Translations under genes and position numbers: made by a program
Notes under the pieces: generated by a model
Database searches by the model: none
The model's input: the letters and a program-made list of their open reading frames with translations, nothing else
Told to the model about the DNA's origin: nothing
DNA from: Candidatus Heteroclostridium caecigallinarum
Lineage (GTDB): Bacteria; Bacillota; Clostridia; Christensenellales; CAG-314
Length of the DNA stretch: 62,579 nt
Direction of reading: 5' to 3'
Assembly: GCA_904419725.1 (NCBI GenBank)
Contig: CAJFSP010000007.1
Span: forward strand, 1 to 62,579
Part shown: piece by piece, positions 34,683-44,234 of the stretch
Position numbering within the stretch: position 1 is the first letter of the stretch
How the letters are laid out: the number at the start of each line of letters is the position of its first letter

Positions 34683-35999
34683 ATGAAAAACGTGTTGGTT
34701 TACGGAATGGGCAAAAGCGGCTTTGCCGCCGCGCGGCTGCTTCTCTCAAAAGGCTGCCGCGTGTTTTTGTACGATGACGGCGGCATAGACGAAAAAGCGG
34801 AGCCGCTGGTGGGTCTCGGCGCTCTGCCGCTTGACGATTTGTTGGAGGATTTGGTGCGCAAACTGAGTTTCGCCGTGGTGTCGCCGGGCGTGCCGCCTGA
34901 CAGGCTGAAAAAACTAGGCGGCGTCAGAATAATCAGCGAACTCGAACTCGGCTGGCGCGACTGCAAAGGCGACGTCGCCGCCGTGACCGGAACCAACGGC
35001 AAAACGACGGTGTGCGGCCTTATTGCCGACATCGTTGCCGCGGGCGGCAGAAAAGTTTTTTTGCTGGGCAACGTTGGCACGCCCGTTTCGGCAAAGGCCG
35101 CCGAAACGGAAAACGGCGGCGTCTGCGTGATAGAGGCGTCGAGTTTCCAGTTGGAGCACGTCGATTGTTTCCGCCCGAAAGTGGCGGCGCTGCTCAACAT
35201 AGCGCCCGACCATATCGACCGTCACGGCGATATGGAAAGTTACATAAAAGCAAAACTGAGAATATTCGAAAACCAGACGGAAGATGATTTCGCGGTGCTC
35301 AACGCCGACGACCCGGTTGTCGCCGCGGCAGCCGACGGAGTAAAAGCGCGCAAAGTTTGGTTTTCGATGGAAAAAGTCACAAACGGGGCGTATGTTTCAG
35401 ACGGCAAAGTGTTCTTCCGCGGGACTGAAATTATGCCCGCCGCCGAGTCGCCGCTTGCGGGCAAACACAATCTGACCGATCTTCTCTGCGCCGTGTGCGT
35501 GTGCTCTCTGCTGGGCGTCGCTCCGGAAATCTGCCGCTCGGCCGTAAGGAATTTTTCGCCTCCGCCGCACAGGCTGGCGGAAGCGGGCTTTGTGGGCGGG
35601 GTGAGGTTTGTGGACGACTCCAAGGCTACCAATGTATCCGCCGTTTTGCCGGTGATGGGGCTTTACCCTGAAACGGCGCTCATTCTCGGCGGAAGCGGCA
35701 AGGGGTGCCGGTTTGACGGGCTGTTCCGCTCGGTGCCAGACAACGTCAGCATGTGCGTGCTCACAGGCGAAACCGGGGACGAATTGGCCGCCGCCGCGGC
35801 GAGGCAGGGCTTCACGAGATTCGTCTTCGCGGCGGATTTCCGTTCCGCTGTGAAAATCGCTTATCACGCCGTAGCGCCGCGTGGCACCGTGCTGCTGTCG
35901 CCCGCCTGCGCCAGTTTCGACGAATTCGGCGGATACGCCGAAAGGGGCGAGGAATTTGTCAGGATTGTCGGGGAGATAAAGAGTGAAGAAGGCATATAA
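34683..35999 (+). CDS. murD: UDP-MurNAc-alanine--D-glutamate ligase
   Basis: The 438-residue Mur ligase adds D-glutamate to UDP-MurNAc-L-alanine. It has an N-terminal Rossmann-like domain (VLVYGMGKSGFAAARLLL), the P-loop GTNGKT at residues 103-108, and the late motifs FSPPPHRLAEAG, DDSKATNVSA and LSPACASFDEFGGYAERGEEF. AAGG precedes ATG 34683. It overlaps ftsW by 17 bp, consistent with coupled translation. Confidence 0.94.
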   Translation: MKNVLVYGMGKSGFAAARLLLSKGCRVFLYDDGGIDEKAEPLVGLGALPLDDLLEDLVRKLSFAVVSPGVPPDRLKKLGGVRIISELELGWRDCKGDVAAVTGTNGKTTVCGLIADIVAAGGRKVFLLGNVGTPVSAKAAETENGGVCVIEASSFQLEHVDCFRPKVAALLNIAPDHIDRHGDMESYIKAKLRIFENQTEDDFAVLNADDPVVAAAADGVKARKVWFSMEKVTNGAYVSDGKVFFRGTEIMPAAESPLAGKHNLTDLLCAVCVCSLLGVAPEICRSAVRNFSPPPHRLAEAGFVGGVRFVDDSKATNVSAVLPVMGLYPETALILGGSGKGCRFDGLFRSVPDNVSMCVLTGETGDELAAAAARQGFTRFVFAADFRSAVKIAYHAVAPRGTVLLSPACASFDEFGGYAERGEEFVRIVGEIKSEEGI

Positions 36000-37104
36000 A
36001 CGGTCGGGCATACGCCCCGACGTCGCCGTCGTCTGCCTTGTGACGTCGCTTGTCACGCTGGGTCTGGTGTTTGTTTACAGCGCCAGCATGTACAGCGCGC
36101 AAAAAGACTTCGGCGATAAATACTATTTCTTAAACAAACAGATTGTCGGCGCCCTGGTGGGAGCCGCCGCGATGACTGGCGCGGCGTTTTTTCCGGCTGA
36201 AAAACTCAAAAAAGCGGCGGTTCCGCTGTTTATCGCGTCGGTCGTTCTGCTGGGTTTGGTGTTTGTGCCGGGGCTGGGCATAGAAAACTACGGCGCGAAG
36301 AGATGGATAGGCGTCGGCGGCTTTTCTTTTCAGCCGTCGGAAATAGCGAAATTCGCTTTCGTCATACTCGCTTCCGCTTATATGGCAAAGCGCCCCGCCG
36401 ACATGAAAAAATTCCGTGGCATATTGGCTGTCGCCGCCATGGGCGTGACGGTGTGCCTGCTTGTCATAGCCGAGCCGAATATGTCCATAACAATGTGCGT
36501 CGCCCTTGTCATGGTCGCCATGATGTTTATCGGCGGGGCGAAAATCAGGCACCTGGCGATGTGCCTTTTGCCGCTTGCCGTCGCCGTGCCGCTGCTCATT
36601 GCCGTGGAACCTTACCGCATGGCGCGCCTCATGGCTTATCTCGATCCGTGGGCGTCGCCGAAAGGCGAGGGCTATCAGCTCATACAGTCATTTTACGCGC
36701 TGGGTTCGGGCGGCTGGTTCGGCGTGGGACTGTTCAACAGCAGGCAGAAGTTTGATTTTCTGCCTTTTGCCGAAAGCGATTTCATCTTTGCCGTGATAGG
36801 CGAGGAAATAGGCTTTGTCGGCGCGGTCGGGGTGCTTTGCCTTTACGCGGCGCTGATATACTTCGGCGTAAAAATCGCCAGAAACACCGTCAGCCGTTTC
36901 CAGTGTTATCTGGCTTCCGGCGTGACATGCGTAATAGCAATCCAGACGCTGCTCAATATAGCCGTCGTCACCGGCACGATTCCGCCCACGGGGCTGCCGC
37001 TGCCTTTTGTCAGCAGCGGGGGAACGTCGCTCATGGTGTTTATGGCGGCGGCTGGCGTGCTTGTGAGCGTTTACAGAAATTCCGTCAAAAACCGTGTGGC
37101 ATAG
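35983..37104 (+). CDS. ftsW: Septal peptidoglycan polymerase FtsW
   Basis: The 373-residue SEDS-family membrane protein has about ten helices. It carries the conserved ENYGAKRWIGVGGFSFQPSE, VIAEPNMS, GLFNSRQKFDFLPFAESDFIFAV (in two parts) and GLPLPFVSSGGTSL segments. With the PBP it polymerises septal glycan strands. GTG 35983 with GGGAG upstream lies within the end of murD. RodA or SpoVE are alternatives, but location favours FtsW. Confidence 0.93.
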   Translation: MKKAYKRSGIRPDVAVVCLVTSLVTLGLVFVYSASMYSAQKDFGDKYYFLNKQIVGALVGAAAMTGAAFFPAEKLKKAAVPLFIASVVLLGLVFVPGLGIENYGAKRWIGVGGFSFQPSEIAKFAFVILASAYMAKRPADMKKFRGILAVAAMGVTVCLLVIAEPNMSITMCVALVMVAMMFIGGAKIRHLAMCLLPLAVAVPLLIAVEPYRMARLMAYLDPWASPKGEGYQLIQSFYALGSGGWFGVGLFNSRQKFDFLPFAESDFIFAVIGEEIGFVGAVGVLCLYAALIYFGVKIARNTVSRFQCYLASGVTCVIAIQTLLNIAVVTGTIPPTGLPLPFVSSGGTSLMVFMAAAGVLVSVYRNSVKNRVA

Positions 37105-37171
37105 CCGCTTCTGCACCCAAAACGAAGGTTTGCCATATCATAAGATATACGAATTTATGGGAGAAAAAGGT

Positions 37172-38425
37172 ATGGACAAATTTGAGATAAGGGGCGGCGT
37201 TTCTCTTGACGGCGAACTTGAAATATCATCGGCGAAAAACTCGGTGCTGGCGCTGCTGGCGGCGGCGATTCTTACCGACGAACCCGTTGTTATACATAAC
37301 TGTCCCGAAATAGGCGACGTTTACAATATGCTGAAAATTCTGGAAGCGCTGGGCTGCAAAATTCTCCGCCAGGGCAGGGCGGTGGTCATTGACTCTTCCG
37401 CCGCCGACAGTTACGAAATACCAAGGAACTACGGGCGTGAAATACGCTCGTCGATTTTCATGCTCGGCTCCATTCTCGGACGTTTCCGTAAGGCGAAGGC
37501 TGTCTTCCCCGGCGGGTGCGACATCGGGCTGAGGCCGATAGACCTGCATCTCAAAGGGCTGAGGGAACTTAACGTAAAGGTAAGGGAGCAGGGCGCCGAC
37601 ATTCTGTGCGACGCTTCCGCCGCGCGCGGCAAAAAAATCCATCTAGATTTTCCGTCGGTGGGCGCGACGGAAAACATAATGCTCGCCGCCGCGACGATAA
37701 AGGGCAGAACAGTCATCTGCAACGCCGCCAAAGAACCGGAAATAGTGTGCCTGCAGGATATGCTCAACAAAATGGGCGGCAAGGTGGCAGGCGCCGGCGG
37801 CGACACCATTGAAATAGAAGGGGTTAAAAAACTGCGTGGAGCGGAAATCACGCCCATCCCCGACAGAATAGTCGCCGGCACTTACGTCATCGCGGCGGCT
37901 ATGACGGGCGGCAGGGTGTGTCTGCGCAAATGCAGACCGTCCGACCTTACCGCGCTCATCAGCAAACTTAACGGCTGCGCGTGCGATATCCTGACGGCGG
38001 AAGACAGTCTGCTTGTCAAGGGCTACAAAAGGCCTAGAAGCGTGCTGATGGTGGAAACCGCGCCGTATCCCGGTTTTCCCACAGACCTGCAGGCGCAGGT
38101 GCTCGCTTTGCAGACTGTGTCGAAAGGCACGGGCGTAATTGTGGAGAATATATTCGAAACGCGTTTCAAGCATGTGGGCGAACTCAAAAAGATGGGCGCC
38201 GAAATCGTCGTTAAAGACAGATACGCCATTGTGCGCGGCGTTCCCAAACTGTACGGCACGCAGGTTACGGCGCATGACCTGAGGGGCGGCGCGGCGCTGG
38301 TGCTGGCGGGGCTGGCGGCCGAAGGAATAACTACCGTGGAAGACGTCCGCCATATAGACAGGGGATATTTCCGCATGGAAGACGACCTGCGCGCTTTGGG
38401 GGCGCGGGTCAAAAGATTGTCCTGA
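37172..38425 (+). CDS. murA: UDP-GlcNAc 1-carboxyvinyltransferase
   Basis: The 417-residue enzyme transfers enolpyruvate from PEP to UDP-GlcNAc, the first committed step of peptidoglycan synthesis and the target of fosfomycin. K and N of the active site are in ISSAKNSVLAL. The catalytic cysteine is C116 in FPGGCDIGLRPIDLHL; a cysteine here predicts fosfomycin sensitivity. GGGAG eight bases upstream sets ATG 37172 rather than the in-frame ATG 37157. The gene sits where murG and murC usually lie. Confidence 0.94.
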   Translation: MDKFEIRGGVSLDGELEISSAKNSVLALLAAAILTDEPVVIHNCPEIGDVYNMLKILEALGCKILRQGRAVVIDSSAADSYEIPRNYGREIRSSIFMLGSILGRFRKAKAVFPGGCDIGLRPIDLHLKGLRELNVKVREQGADILCDASAARGKKIHLDFPSVGATENIMLAAATIKGRTVICNAAKEPEIVCLQDMLNKMGGKVAGAGGDTIEIEGVKKLRGAEITPIPDRIVAGTYVIAAAMTGGRVCLRKCRPSDLTALISKLNGCACDILTAEDSLLVKGYKRPRSVLMVETAPYPGFPTDLQAQVLALQTVSKGTGVIVENIFETRFKHVGELKKMGAEIVVKDRYAIVRGVPKLYGTQVTAHDLRGGAALVLAGLAAEGITTVEDVRHIDRGYFRMEDDLRALGARVKRLS

Positions 38426-38429
38426 TTGT

Positions 38430-38458
38430 TTGCCTATTGTCCGCCGATGTGATAAAAT
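38430..38458 (+). promoter_or_regulatory. Promoter of ftsQ
   Basis: TTGCCT (38430-38435) and TAAAAT (38453-38458) are 17 bases apart. The -10 box ends nine bases before ATG 38468, and no ribosome-binding site is visible, so the transcript would be nearly leaderless. Confidence 0.5.
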
Positions 38459-38467
38459 AAATTATCT

Positions 38468-39265
38468 ATGAAAAACAAAAAGTTGATAGTGATTTTCTGC
38501 GTGTTCGTCGCGGTGGTGATGATAATCGTGCTGAGCAGCACCATATTCACTTTCAGACGGGCGGAACTTTATTTTATCAATGAGGACGGACAATACGTCG
38601 AACCGGGCGAGGAACTTACGGGGCATGTTGACCTTGAAGCGTGTCTTGACGGGCTTTACGGCAAAAACATAGTGCTGCTCGGCAAATCCGAAATCACAAG
38701 GCGCGTCGAGTCGGCAAACCTGCGTGTCAAGGTGGAAAGGATAGAAAAAGTCTTTCCCGACAGAATACGCATTTACGCGACGGTCAGGGTGCCGCTGTAT
38801 TATCTGACAATCGACGGCAATGTTTACGTCATGAGTTACGACGGGTTTGTCATGGCTGAAAACCCCGACAGTCTCGTTTCCGTCGTTGAGGTCAGCGGCT
38901 CGATAGGCACGGTGGATAAGCCTGTCGTGGGCGAGTATATATCGTCAAAATTCAACGACGGCGTGAAATACGAAATAATTGAAAGGTTTTTCAATTCGGT
39001 GTGGCGGCAGGAGGGCTTTGATTACGCCGGTATTTACAACCTTATAGAGAGCGTTACTCTCGGTGAAGACAGGCTCACATGCGTCACCCAGCGGGGAGCG
39101 ACTTTCGTTATTTTAAGCCCCGACGCCGATTTGTTTGAAAAATTCACTTCGATATACGGCGCGTACACGGCAAACCCCGACAAGCAGGAAAACGGTGTTT
39201 TCACGTCGGGCACCAAGACGGAGAACGGATATTACACCGTGGCGGTGGGCGAAGCGGACGGGTAA
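38468..39265 (+). CDS. ftsQ: Cell division protein FtsQ/DivIB
   Basis: The 265-residue protein has a short basic start, one membrane helix (about residues 5-27) and an extracellular POTRA-like plus beta domain (KVERIEKVFPDRIRIYATVR, VYVMSYDGFVM). It bridges early and late division proteins with FtsL and DivIC. Sequence is divergent, but size, topology and position between murA and ftsA support the call. A strong terminator follows, so ftsA-ftsZ are transcribed separately. Confidence 0.85.
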   Translation: MKNKKLIVIFCVFVAVVMIIVLSSTIFTFRRAELYFINEDGQYVEPGEELTGHVDLEACLDGLYGKNIVLLGKSEITRRVESANLRVKVERIEKVFPDRIRIYATVRVPLYYLTIDGNVYVMSYDGFVMAENPDSLVSVVEVSGSIGTVDKPVVGEYISSKFNDGVKYEIIERFFNSVWRQEGFDYAGIYNLIESVTLGEDRLTCVTQRGATFVILSPDADLFEKFTSIYGAYTANPDKQENGVFTSGTKTENGYYTVAVGEADG

Positions 39266-39278
39266 AAAACGGCAAGGA

Positions 39279-39310
39279 AAAAGGCGGACTTTTTATAGTC
39301 CGCCTTTATT
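39279..39310 (+). terminator. Terminator after ftsQ
   Basis: AAAGGCGGACT (39280-39290) pairs with AGTCCGCCTTT (39297-39307), with T-rich sequence after the stem. Confidence 0.85.
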
Positions 39311-39338
39311 GACTTTTGCCCCTTAAACGATATATAAT
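39309..39338 (+). promoter_or_regulatory. Promoter of ftsA-ftsZ
   Basis: TTGACT (39309-39314) and TATAAT (39333-39338) are 18 bases apart; a second TATAAT at 39338-39343 overlaps. A leader of about 55 bases follows. Confidence 0.72.
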
Positions 39339-39399
39339 ATAATATCTCTAAAATAGGGTAATAGCCGTATCTCGTCACGGCGTTTACAAAGGAGAAATT

Positions 39400-40560
39400 A
39401 TGAAAAAGGAAACCACCGCCGCCGTAATCGACATCGGTTCCGGCAAAATCTGCGGATTTGTCGCCGGGCGGGTCGAAGGCGACGACTTTAACGTCATCGC
39501 CGGCGCCGAAGTCAGGTTCGGCGTGTTTTACGGCGGAAAATGGATTGACGAAGGTGAAGTCGCGTCGGCGGTTTCGTCGGTCGTGAGGCAGCTCGAAAGC
39601 AGGGCGAACGTAAAACTCGATAAAGTTTACGTCGGCGTGCCGAGCGAGTTTGTTTCGGTAGTCACAAGGCAGACCGACGTGACATATTCCGCCCCGAAGA
39701 AAATCGCCAGGGAAAACATCAACGAGGTTTTCTCGGGCGCGGCGGAGTTCGAGCAGCCGAAAGGCTTTTCGCCGATATCCCGCTCGTCGATATATTTCAT
39801 TCTCGACGACGGCAAAAAAGTTATCGACCCCGTGGGTGAAACCGCGGCAAAACTGTCGGGGCTTGTGTCTTTCATTTTTGTGGACGACGTTTTCAAAAAC
39901 ACTGTGTCGAAAGCGCTCACCGACTGCGGCGTGAAAGAATTCGACTTTGTGGCGCAGAGTCTGGCGCAGGCGCTCTATCTTCTTTCTCCGTCTGTCAGGG
40001 ACGGGTACGCCATACTTGTCGACGGCGGTTTTGTCAGCACGTCGGTCAGCGTGGTGCTGGGCGACGGCATACTTTATCAAAAGGCGTTTTCCGTCGGCGG
40101 CGGTCAGATGGCGGACGATTTGTCGCAGGTGCTCAAAATAGATTATGACGACGCCGTCGGGCTTTTGTCAAAGGCGCATCTCAATCTCGATTTCGCGGAC
40201 GACGCCGTTTTCGAGGCGGGACAAGGTTCCGTCAGCGCGTCGATGACCAACGAAATCATAAGAGCAAGGGTGGAGGACATGGCTGACAGCATAGCGGCGT
40301 GCGTAAAGTCTTGCCCGCATATTCTGCCGGACAACGTGCCGGTCTATGTTACGGGCGGGGCGTTCTGCTATCTCAAAGGGGCGTACAACACTCTTTCGAA
40401 ATGTCTCGGCAGGGCGGTGTATCCGGCTCCGACCGTGTCGCCGCAATATGATAAACAGGAATATTCTTCGGCTTACGGCGTTATAAGCATCGCCCTGAGC
40501 CAGAGCAAACCTCAGAAGCAGGGGTTTTTCAGGAAACTTTTGTCGAGTTTAGGAGGCTGA
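39400..40560 (+). CDS. ftsA: FtsA-like actin-fold division protein
   Basis: The 386-residue protein has the actin-like ATPase layout: a phosphate-1-type start ([17 protein letters not shown]), an SHS2-type insertion, a phosphate-2 loop ([18 protein letters not shown]) and an adenosine loop ([15 protein letters not shown]). It ends with an amphipathic helix ([12 protein letters not shown]) like the membrane anchor of FtsA. FtsA tethers FtsZ to the membrane. It is more divergent than usual, but ftsZ follows after four bases. AAAGGAG precedes ATG 39400. Confidence 0.85.
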   Translation: MKKETTAAVIDIGSGKICGFVAGRVEGDDFNVIAGAEVRFGVFYGGKWIDEGEVASAVSSVVRQLESRANVKLDKVYVGVPSEFVSVVTRQTDVTYSAPKKIARENINEVFSGAAEFEQPKGFSPISRSSIYFILDDGKKVIDPVGETAAKLSGLVSFIFVDDVFKNTVSKALTDCGVKEFDFVAQSLAQALYLLSPSVRDGYAILVDGGFVSTSVSVVLGDGILYQKAFSVGGGQMADDLSQVLKIDYDDAVGLLSKAHLNLDFADDAVFEAGQGSVSASMTNEIIRARVEDMADSIAACVKSCPHILPDNVPVYVTGGAFCYLKGAYNTLSKCLGRAVYPAPTVSPQYDKQEYSSAYGVISIALSQSKPQKQGFFRKLLSSLGG

Positions 40561-40564
40561 AAAA

Positions 40565-41761
40565 ATGGAACTTGAAAACATGGGTACCCAGGTCGCGCAG
40601 ATTAAAGTCGTGGGCGTGGGCGGCGGCGGCAACAACGCCGTGAACAGAATGATACTTTCCGGTATAAAGAGCGCCAATTTCGTGGCGATAAATACCGATA
40701 AACAGGCGCTGTATCTCTCAAAGGCGACGCAGCGCATACAGATAGGCGAAAAACTGACAAAAGGTCTGGGCGCCGGCGCCGACCCTGAAATCGGCAAACA
40801 GGCTGCGGAAGAAAGCAAAGCCGCGATTACGGAGGCGCTCAAAGGCACCGACCTCGTGTTTATCACCGCCGGCATGGGCGGCGGCACGGGCACCGGCGCG
40901 GCGCCGGTAGTGGCGGCAATCGCGAAAGAACTCGGAGCGCTCACGGTGGCGGTGGTCACAAAACCTTTTGCTTTTGAAGGCAGAAGAAGAATGATGAACG
41001 CCGAGCAGGGCATCGCCAACCTGCGCAAAAACGTGGACACGCTTGTTGTCATCCCTAACGACAAACTCACGCAGAATTTCAATAAAGACATAACCATGGT
41101 GGAGGCTTTCAGAAGAGCCGACGACGTGCTGCGCCAGGGCATACAGGGCATATCCGACCTTATAGTCTTCCCGGCGCTCATCAACCTCGACTTCGCCGAC
41201 GTGCGCACCATCATGAAAAACACCGGCATGGCGCACATGGGTCTCGGCGTGGGCAGGGGCGAAAACCGCACCATCGACGCCATAAGGCAGGCGGTTTACA
41301 GTCCGCTGCTGGAAACAACGATAGAAGGCGCCACCGGCGTCATAGTCAATATCACGGGCGGCGTGGATCTTACCATGGGCGAAGTTCAGCACGCCGTGGG
41401 GCTTATCTATGAGGTGGTGGACGAAAAAGCCAACATCATTTTCGGCGCCGACATCAGGGACGACCTGGAAGAAGAAGTTCAGGTTACCATTATAGCGACG
41501 GGTTTCGACAAAGGGTTTGAGACTTTCCACGAAGAAGCGCCTAAAAAAGAGCCGCAGCCGGCAAGGCCGCTGTTCAGCGACCATGACCGTCTCGACCGCA
41601 TTTTCGGCGCGGAAAAAAAGGAAGAGCAGATGAGACCGTCGCAGCCTAAGGCGGAGCCGCAGCAGCGCGGCTACGGCGAAGGCGACAACGCTTACAGCCC
41701 GAGGATGCAACCGAAAGACGACAGCGACATCCCGCCGTTTTTGAGAAAACTCAGAAAATAA
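40565..41761 (+). CDS. ftsZ: Cell division protein FtsZ
   Basis: The 398-residue tubulin homologue forms the division ring. The GTP-binding signature [10 protein letters not shown] starts at about residue 105. [17 protein letters not shown] and the T7 loop region [11 protein letters not shown] are present. A variable acidic-glutamine-rich linker (about residues 325-385) leads to the C-terminal peptide [11 protein letters not shown], which binds FtsA and SepF. GGAGG precedes ATG 40565. Confidence 0.97.
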   Translation: MELENMGTQVAQIKVVGVGGGGNNAVNRMILSGIKSANFVAINTDKQALYLSKATQRIQIGEKLTKGLGAGADPEIGKQAAEESKAAITEALKGTDLVFITAGMGGGTGTGAAPVVAAIAKELGALTVAVVTKPFAFEGRRRMMNAEQGIANLRKNVDTLVVIPNDKLTQNFNKDITMVEAFRRADDVLRQGIQGISDLIVFPALINLDFADVRTIMKNTGMAHMGLGVGRGENRTIDAIRQAVYSPLLETTIEGATGVIVNITGGVDLTMGEVQHAVGLIYEVVDEKANIIFGADIRDDLEEEVQVTIIATGFDKGFETFHEEAPKKEPQPARPLFSDHDRLDRIFGAEKKEEQMRPSQPKAEPQQRGYGEGDNAYSPRMQPKDDSDIPPFLRKLRK

Positions 41762-41781
41762 AAGGACGGCGGAGAGATACA

Positions 41782-43176
41782 ATGGAAAGAGTACAGATAA
41801 AAAGCATTTTTGACGACAGCGCGGCATACGGCGGAAAAGAAATCACCGTGTGCGGCTGGGCGAGAACGATAAGGGATTCAAAAGTTTTCGGGTTTATAGA
41901 GCTCAACGACGGCAGTTGCCTCAAATGCCTGCAAGTTGTGTTCGAACAGGGCGAAATCGACAATTTCGCCGAAATCGCGAAACTCAACGTGGGTTCGGCG
42001 CTTGTGGTGACGGGCAAAGTCGTGCTGACGCCGGAAAACAAACAGCCTTTTGAAATCAAGGCGACGAAAATAGAGGTGGAAGGCAAATCGACGCCTGATT
42101 ATCCGTTGCAGAAAAAACGCCACAGCGTGGAGTTTCTGCGCGAAATCGCCCACCTGCGTCCACGCACAAACCTGATAAACGCGGCGATGAAGGTGCGCTC
42201 GGTGGCGGCGTACGCCATACACAAGTTTTTTCAGGACAGAAATTTCGTTTACGTCCATACTCCGATAATCACCGCCAGCGACTGCGAGGGCGCCGGCGAA
42301 ATGTTCAGGGTCACCACGCTCGACCTGGCAAACGTGCCAAAGACAAAAGATGGCGCGGTGGACTATTCGCAGGACTTTTTCGGCAAGGCGGCAAACCTGA
42401 CCGTGTCGGGTCAGCTCAATGCCGAAACATACGCCATGGCGTTCGGCAACGTGTATACTTTCGGCCCGACTTTCAGGGCGGAAAAATCAAACACCACGCG
42501 CCACGCGGCGGAGTTCTGGATGATTGAGCCTGAAATCGCTTTCGCCGACCTTAACGACAACATGAATCTGGCGCAGGACATGGTGAAATACATCATAAAA
42601 TACGTCATGGAGCACTGCGGCCAGGAAATCGAGTTTTTCGACCGGTTTGTGGACAAAGACCTGATAAACAGACTCACCAAACTCGTCGGCAGCGAATTCG
42701 GCAGGGTAACCTATACCGACGCCGTGAAAATTCTCGAACAACACAACGACAATTTCGAGTATAAAGTTTCGTGGGGCTGTGATTTGCAGACGGAACACGA
42801 GCGTTTCCTTACGGAAAAAATCTTTGACGGGCCTGTGTTCGTTACCGATTACCCTAAAGAAATCAAAGCCTTCTATATGCGCCTCAACGACGACGGAAAG
42901 ACCGTCGCCGCCATGGATATGCTTGTGCCCGGCGTTGGCGAACTCATCGGCGGCAGCCAGAGGGAAGAACGTCTCGATGTGCTCAAAGCCCGCATCAAAG
43001 AGCTCGGCATGGACGAAAAAGACTACTGGTGGTATCTCGACCTGCGTAAATACGGCGGCACGAGGCACGCCGGTTACGGTCTGGGCTTCGAGCGTATGGT
43101 GATGTATCTCACGGGCGTCGGCAACATAAGGGACGTTTTGCCGTTCCCGCGCACCGTGTCCAACGCCGAATTCTGA
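41782..43176 (+). CDS. asnS: Asparagine--tRNA ligase
   Basis: The 464-residue class IIb synthetase has an N-terminal OB-fold anticodon domain ([19 protein letters not shown]). Class II motif 2 is [20 protein letters not shown] (20 residues shown) and motif 3 [15 protein letters not shown]. It charges tRNA-Asn directly. It lies 20 bp after ftsZ with GGAG before the start and no T-box leader, so it appears to ride on the ftsAZ transcript. A terminator follows. Confidence 0.95.
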   Translation: MERVQIKSIFDDSAAYGGKEITVCGWARTIRDSKVFGFIELNDGSCLKCLQVVFEQGEIDNFAEIAKLNVGSALVVTGKVVLTPENKQPFEIKATKIEVEGKSTPDYPLQKKRHSVEFLREIAHLRPRTNLINAAMKVRSVAAYAIHKFFQDRNFVYVHTPIITASDCEGAGEMFRVTTLDLANVPKTKDGAVDYSQDFFGKAANLTVSGQLNAETYAMAFGNVYTFGPTFRAEKSNTTRHAAEFWMIEPEIAFADLNDNMNLAQDMVKYIIKYVMEHCGQEIEFFDRFVDKDLINRLTKLVGSEFGRVTYTDAVKILEQHNDNFEYKVSWGCDLQTEHERFLTEKIFDGPVFVTDYPKEIKAFYMRLNDDGKTVAAMDMLVPGVGELIGGSQREERLDVLKARIKELGMDEKDYWWYLDLRKYGGTRHAGYGLGFERMVMYLTGVGNIRDVLPFPRTVSNAEF

Positions 43177-43191
43177 TTTTTCACAAAACAA

Positions 43192-43217
43192 AAGACGCTT
43201 TGCGGCGTCTTTTTTTT
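43192..43217 (+). terminator. Terminator after asnS
   Basis: AAGACGC and GCGTCTT pair around TTTGCG, followed by a run of T residues. Confidence 0.88.
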
Positions 43218-43251
43218 GTTTTTGCCCATAATAACCGAAGGAGGAAAAACA

Positions 43252-43401
43252 ATGGGCAAAAAAATCAAAAAGAAAAAGGTGTATAAACTTTTGAAGCGGA
43301 TTGTCGAAAACTTCCACAGCGAAACCGACACTCTGGGCAGTTACACGGGGCTTCCGAGGGACGGGGAAAATACGCCGTCGCAGGACGCGGACGATTTGTA
43401 A
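43252..43401 (+). CDS. 49-residue conserved-looking protein of unknown function
   Basis: A tiny protein with a very basic start (GKKIKKKKVYKLLKRI) and an acidic end with GSYTGLPRDGE and QDADDL. A perfect AGGAGG seven bases before ATG 43252 and its own space between two transcription units argue for real expression. The lysine-rich half could bind nucleic acid, acidic lipids or the ribosome. I have an impression that similar short proteins ending in QDADDL occur in other Clostridia, but cannot verify it. No promoter is obvious between the asnS terminator and this start. Confidence 0.6.
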   Translation: MGKKIKKKKVYKLLKRIVENFHSETDTLGSYTGLPRDGENTPSQDADDL

Positions 43402-43416
43402 AATAAGTCTTTGGGT

Positions 43417-43445
43417 TTGACATTAGCCTTTTGCTTTGGTATAAT
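43417..43445 (+). promoter_or_regulatory. Promoter of ridA
   Basis: Perfect TTGACA (43417-43422) and perfect TATAAT (43440-43445) with 17-base spacing. This is the strongest-looking promoter of the window. Confidence 0.88.
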
Positions 43446-43483
43446 TTTTTTACAAGAATAACGCAAAAGGAGGAGTTTTCCCA

Positions 43484-43864
43484 ATGAGAAATCCAATCAA
43501 TTCGTCCAAAGCGCCTGCGGCAATCGGTCCTTATTCGCACGGCTTCAAATGCGATTCGCTTGTGTTTACCAGCGGTCAGCTGGGTCTTGACGCGGCAACC
43601 GGCAAACTGGCCGGCCCAAGCGTTGAAGAACAGGCGAACGCGGCTTTCAAAAATCTCATCGCCGTGCTCGAAGAAGGCGGCAGCAGCCTGGAAAAAGTAA
43701 TCAAAGTCACCGTTTATCTTAAAAACATGGGCGACTTCGCGGCTGTAAACAAAATTTACGGCACTTACTTCACGGGCAATTACCCTGCCAGAACCTGCAT
43801 TGAAATCGCCAGACTCCCTATGGACGCTCTCATCGAAATCGAAGCCATCGGTTACGCCGACTAA
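43484..43864 (+). CDS. ridA: RidA family enamine/imine deaminase
   Basis: The 126-residue YjgF/RidA protein forms trimers that hydrolyse reactive enamines and imines such as 2-aminoacrylate, protecting PLP enzymes. Signature stretches are APAAIGPYSHG, VFTSGQLGLD, and the C-terminal PARTCIEIARLPMDALIEIEA with the active-site arginine. AAGGAGG precedes ATG 43484. It has a consensus promoter of its own, suggesting high constitutive expression. Confidence 0.94.
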   Translation: MRNPINSSKAPAAIGPYSHGFKCDSLVFTSGQLGLDAATGKLAGPSVEEQANAAFKNLIAVLEEGGSSLEKVIKVTVYLKNMGDFAAVNKIYGTYFTGNYPARTCIEIARLPMDALIEIEAIGYAD

Positions 43865-43878
43865 TAGCAAAATTTTTG

Positions 43879-43906
43879 TTGACTTTTTTCATTTTTCAAG
43901 TATAAT
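43879..43906 (+). promoter_or_regulatory. Promoter of acpP
   Basis: TTGACT (43879-43884) and TATAAT (43901-43906) are 16 bases apart, in the gap between ridA and acpP. Confidence 0.75.
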
Positions 43907-43939
43907 TTAGTCAACGACAACCGCAGGAGGCTTAAACCA

Positions 43940-44173
43940 ATGGTTTTTGAAAAAATCAAAAAAATGCTTGCCGCGCAGATTAACGTGGCTGAAGACCTGA
44001 TTAAACCCGAATCTGACATCATCAACGACCTCGGCGCCGATTCTCTCGACGTTGTGGAAATGCTCATGGCGGTGGAGTCCGAATTTAACGTGACCATTCC
44101 CGACGAAGTCGCCATGGAGATGAAAACAATTCAGGACGTGGTCAATTTCATCGAGAAAGAGCAGAAAAAGTAA
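43940..44173 (+). CDS. acpP: Acyl carrier protein
   Basis: The 77-residue acidic four-helix protein carries the phosphopantetheine serine S35 in LGADSLDVVEML and the following helix FNVTIPDEVAMEM. It shuttles acyl chains in fatty acid synthesis. It stands alone here, with its own promoter and terminator, away from fab genes. That leaves open that it is a second acyl carrier protein, although the sequence looks like the standard type. AGGAGG precedes ATG 43940. Confidence 0.92.
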   Translation: MVFEKIKKMLAAQINVAEDLIKPESDIINDLGADSLDVVEMLMAVESEFNVTIPDEVAMEMKTIQDVVNFIEKEQKK

Positions 44174-44181
44174 ACGAAACG

Positions 44182-44213
44182 AAAAAGACGCCGCAAGGCG
44201 TCTTTTTTTATTT
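44182..44213. terminator. Bidirectional terminator between acpP and the IlvD-like gene
   Basis: AAAAAGACGCC and GGCGTCTTTTT pair around GCAA, with A and T runs on both sides serving the two converging genes. Confidence 0.88.
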
Positions 44214-44234
44214 GCCGTAAACTTTACCGATTGC

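Noticed and set aside
41762..41781. T-box riboswitch before asnS
   Set aside because: Only 20 bases separate ftsZ and asnS, too short for a T-box, and there is no terminator.
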